A stretch of DNA of 5,348 nt. Source: Oscillospiraceae bacterium. GTDB lineage: Bacteria; Bacillota; Clostridia; Oscillospirales; Oscillospiraceae. The notes beneath the pieces were generated by a model that saw only the letters and a list, made by a program, of their open reading frames with translations, was not told the DNA's origin and made no database searches. This document shows positions 5,233 through 5,348 of this stretch, piece after piece. Each line of letters opens with the position of its first letter. Position 1 is the first letter of the stretch. The position numbers and the translations under genes are program-made. The DNA lies in NCBI GenBank assembly GCA_031261245.1, contig JAISKU010000067.1, positions 1 through 5,348 on the forward strand, read 5' to 3'.

Positions 5233-5348
5233 ATGGAAAAAAGCGCTGAAATAATAGACAGGGATCAATTCGACAGCGTGTGGGAGCGCGTATCCGCGCC
5301 TCCGGCGCTGCCGACGTCGCCCGAGACATTGCCGCTGACGGGTCTGCT
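5233..5348 (+). CDS. N-terminus of an unidentified protein, cut by window edge
   Basis: From ATG 5233 an open frame runs to the window end with 38 complete codons. The protein starts MEKSAEIIDRDQFDSVWERV and continues SAPPALPTSPETLPLTGL. AGGAG at 5217-5221, 11 bases upstream, supports this start; an in-frame GTG at 5221 overlaps that site and is less likely. The first 20 residues look like a short amphipathic helix, followed by a Pro/Ser/Thr-rich linker. There is no signal peptide. The 'DxFDxVWxRV' opening loosely recalls short N-terminal segments of clostridial ferritin-like proteins, but this is memory-based and weak, so no function is assigned. It is transcribed divergently from rsmE and has its own promoter. 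That it is a real gene is fairly secure from the TATAAT, ribosome site and uninterrupted frame. Confidence 0.7.
   Translation, partial: MEKSAEIIDRDQFDSVWERVSAPPALPTSPETLPLTGL

Overview
The window is GC-rich bacterial DNA with GCG, CGC and CCG-rich codons, strong AGGAGG-type ribosome binding sites and short intergenic gaps. The gene content suggests an anaerobic, high-GC member of the Firmicutes (Clostridia, possibly an uncultured gut lineage). This is inferred from protein style and the repeat type, because no rRNA or marker gene is present.

Most of the window is one minus-strand gene run, read from right to left. A strong promoter (about 5151-5179) drives rsmE (16S rRNA m3U1498 methyltransferase). 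A 745-residue aconitase of the YbhJ/'hydratase' type follows 8 bases later. Next is a small DUF559 (Vsr-like) endonuclease-fold protein whose start overlaps the aconitase stop as ATGA. Then comes an NADP-dependent isocitrate dehydrogenase of the eukaryote-like type. Aconitase and isocitrate dehydrogenase together convert citrate to 2-oxoglutarate, the oxidative arm of the TCA cycle, which anaerobes use mainly to make glutamate. Citrate synthase is not in the window.

Between the DUF559 gene and icd lies a compact GC-rich repeat (1680-1790). It is an imperfect palindrome of two roughly 47-base arms, each holding two small hairpins, with an 18-base tandem duplication at its outer edge. The end of the DUF559 frame reads through one arm and stops at the palindrome centre, so the protein carries a Pro/Gly-rich tail encoded by the repeat.

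Downstream of icd, at the left edge, is a type II toxin-antitoxin pair: a complete 56-residue antitoxin and a RelE/ParE-like toxin cut by the window end. The two overlap as GTGA. They have their own promoter inside the end of icd: its TATAAT box contains the icd stop codon and sits in an imperfect palindrome that could be the autoregulatory operator.

At the right edge a plus-strand gene starts divergently from rsmE with its own TATAAT box and AGGAG site. Only 38 full codons are visible and it is not identified. No tRNA, rRNA, CRISPR array, complete transposon or convincing rho-independent terminator was found. The accessory parts (toxin-antitoxin pair, DUF559 gene) are visibly more A+T-rich than the core genes.
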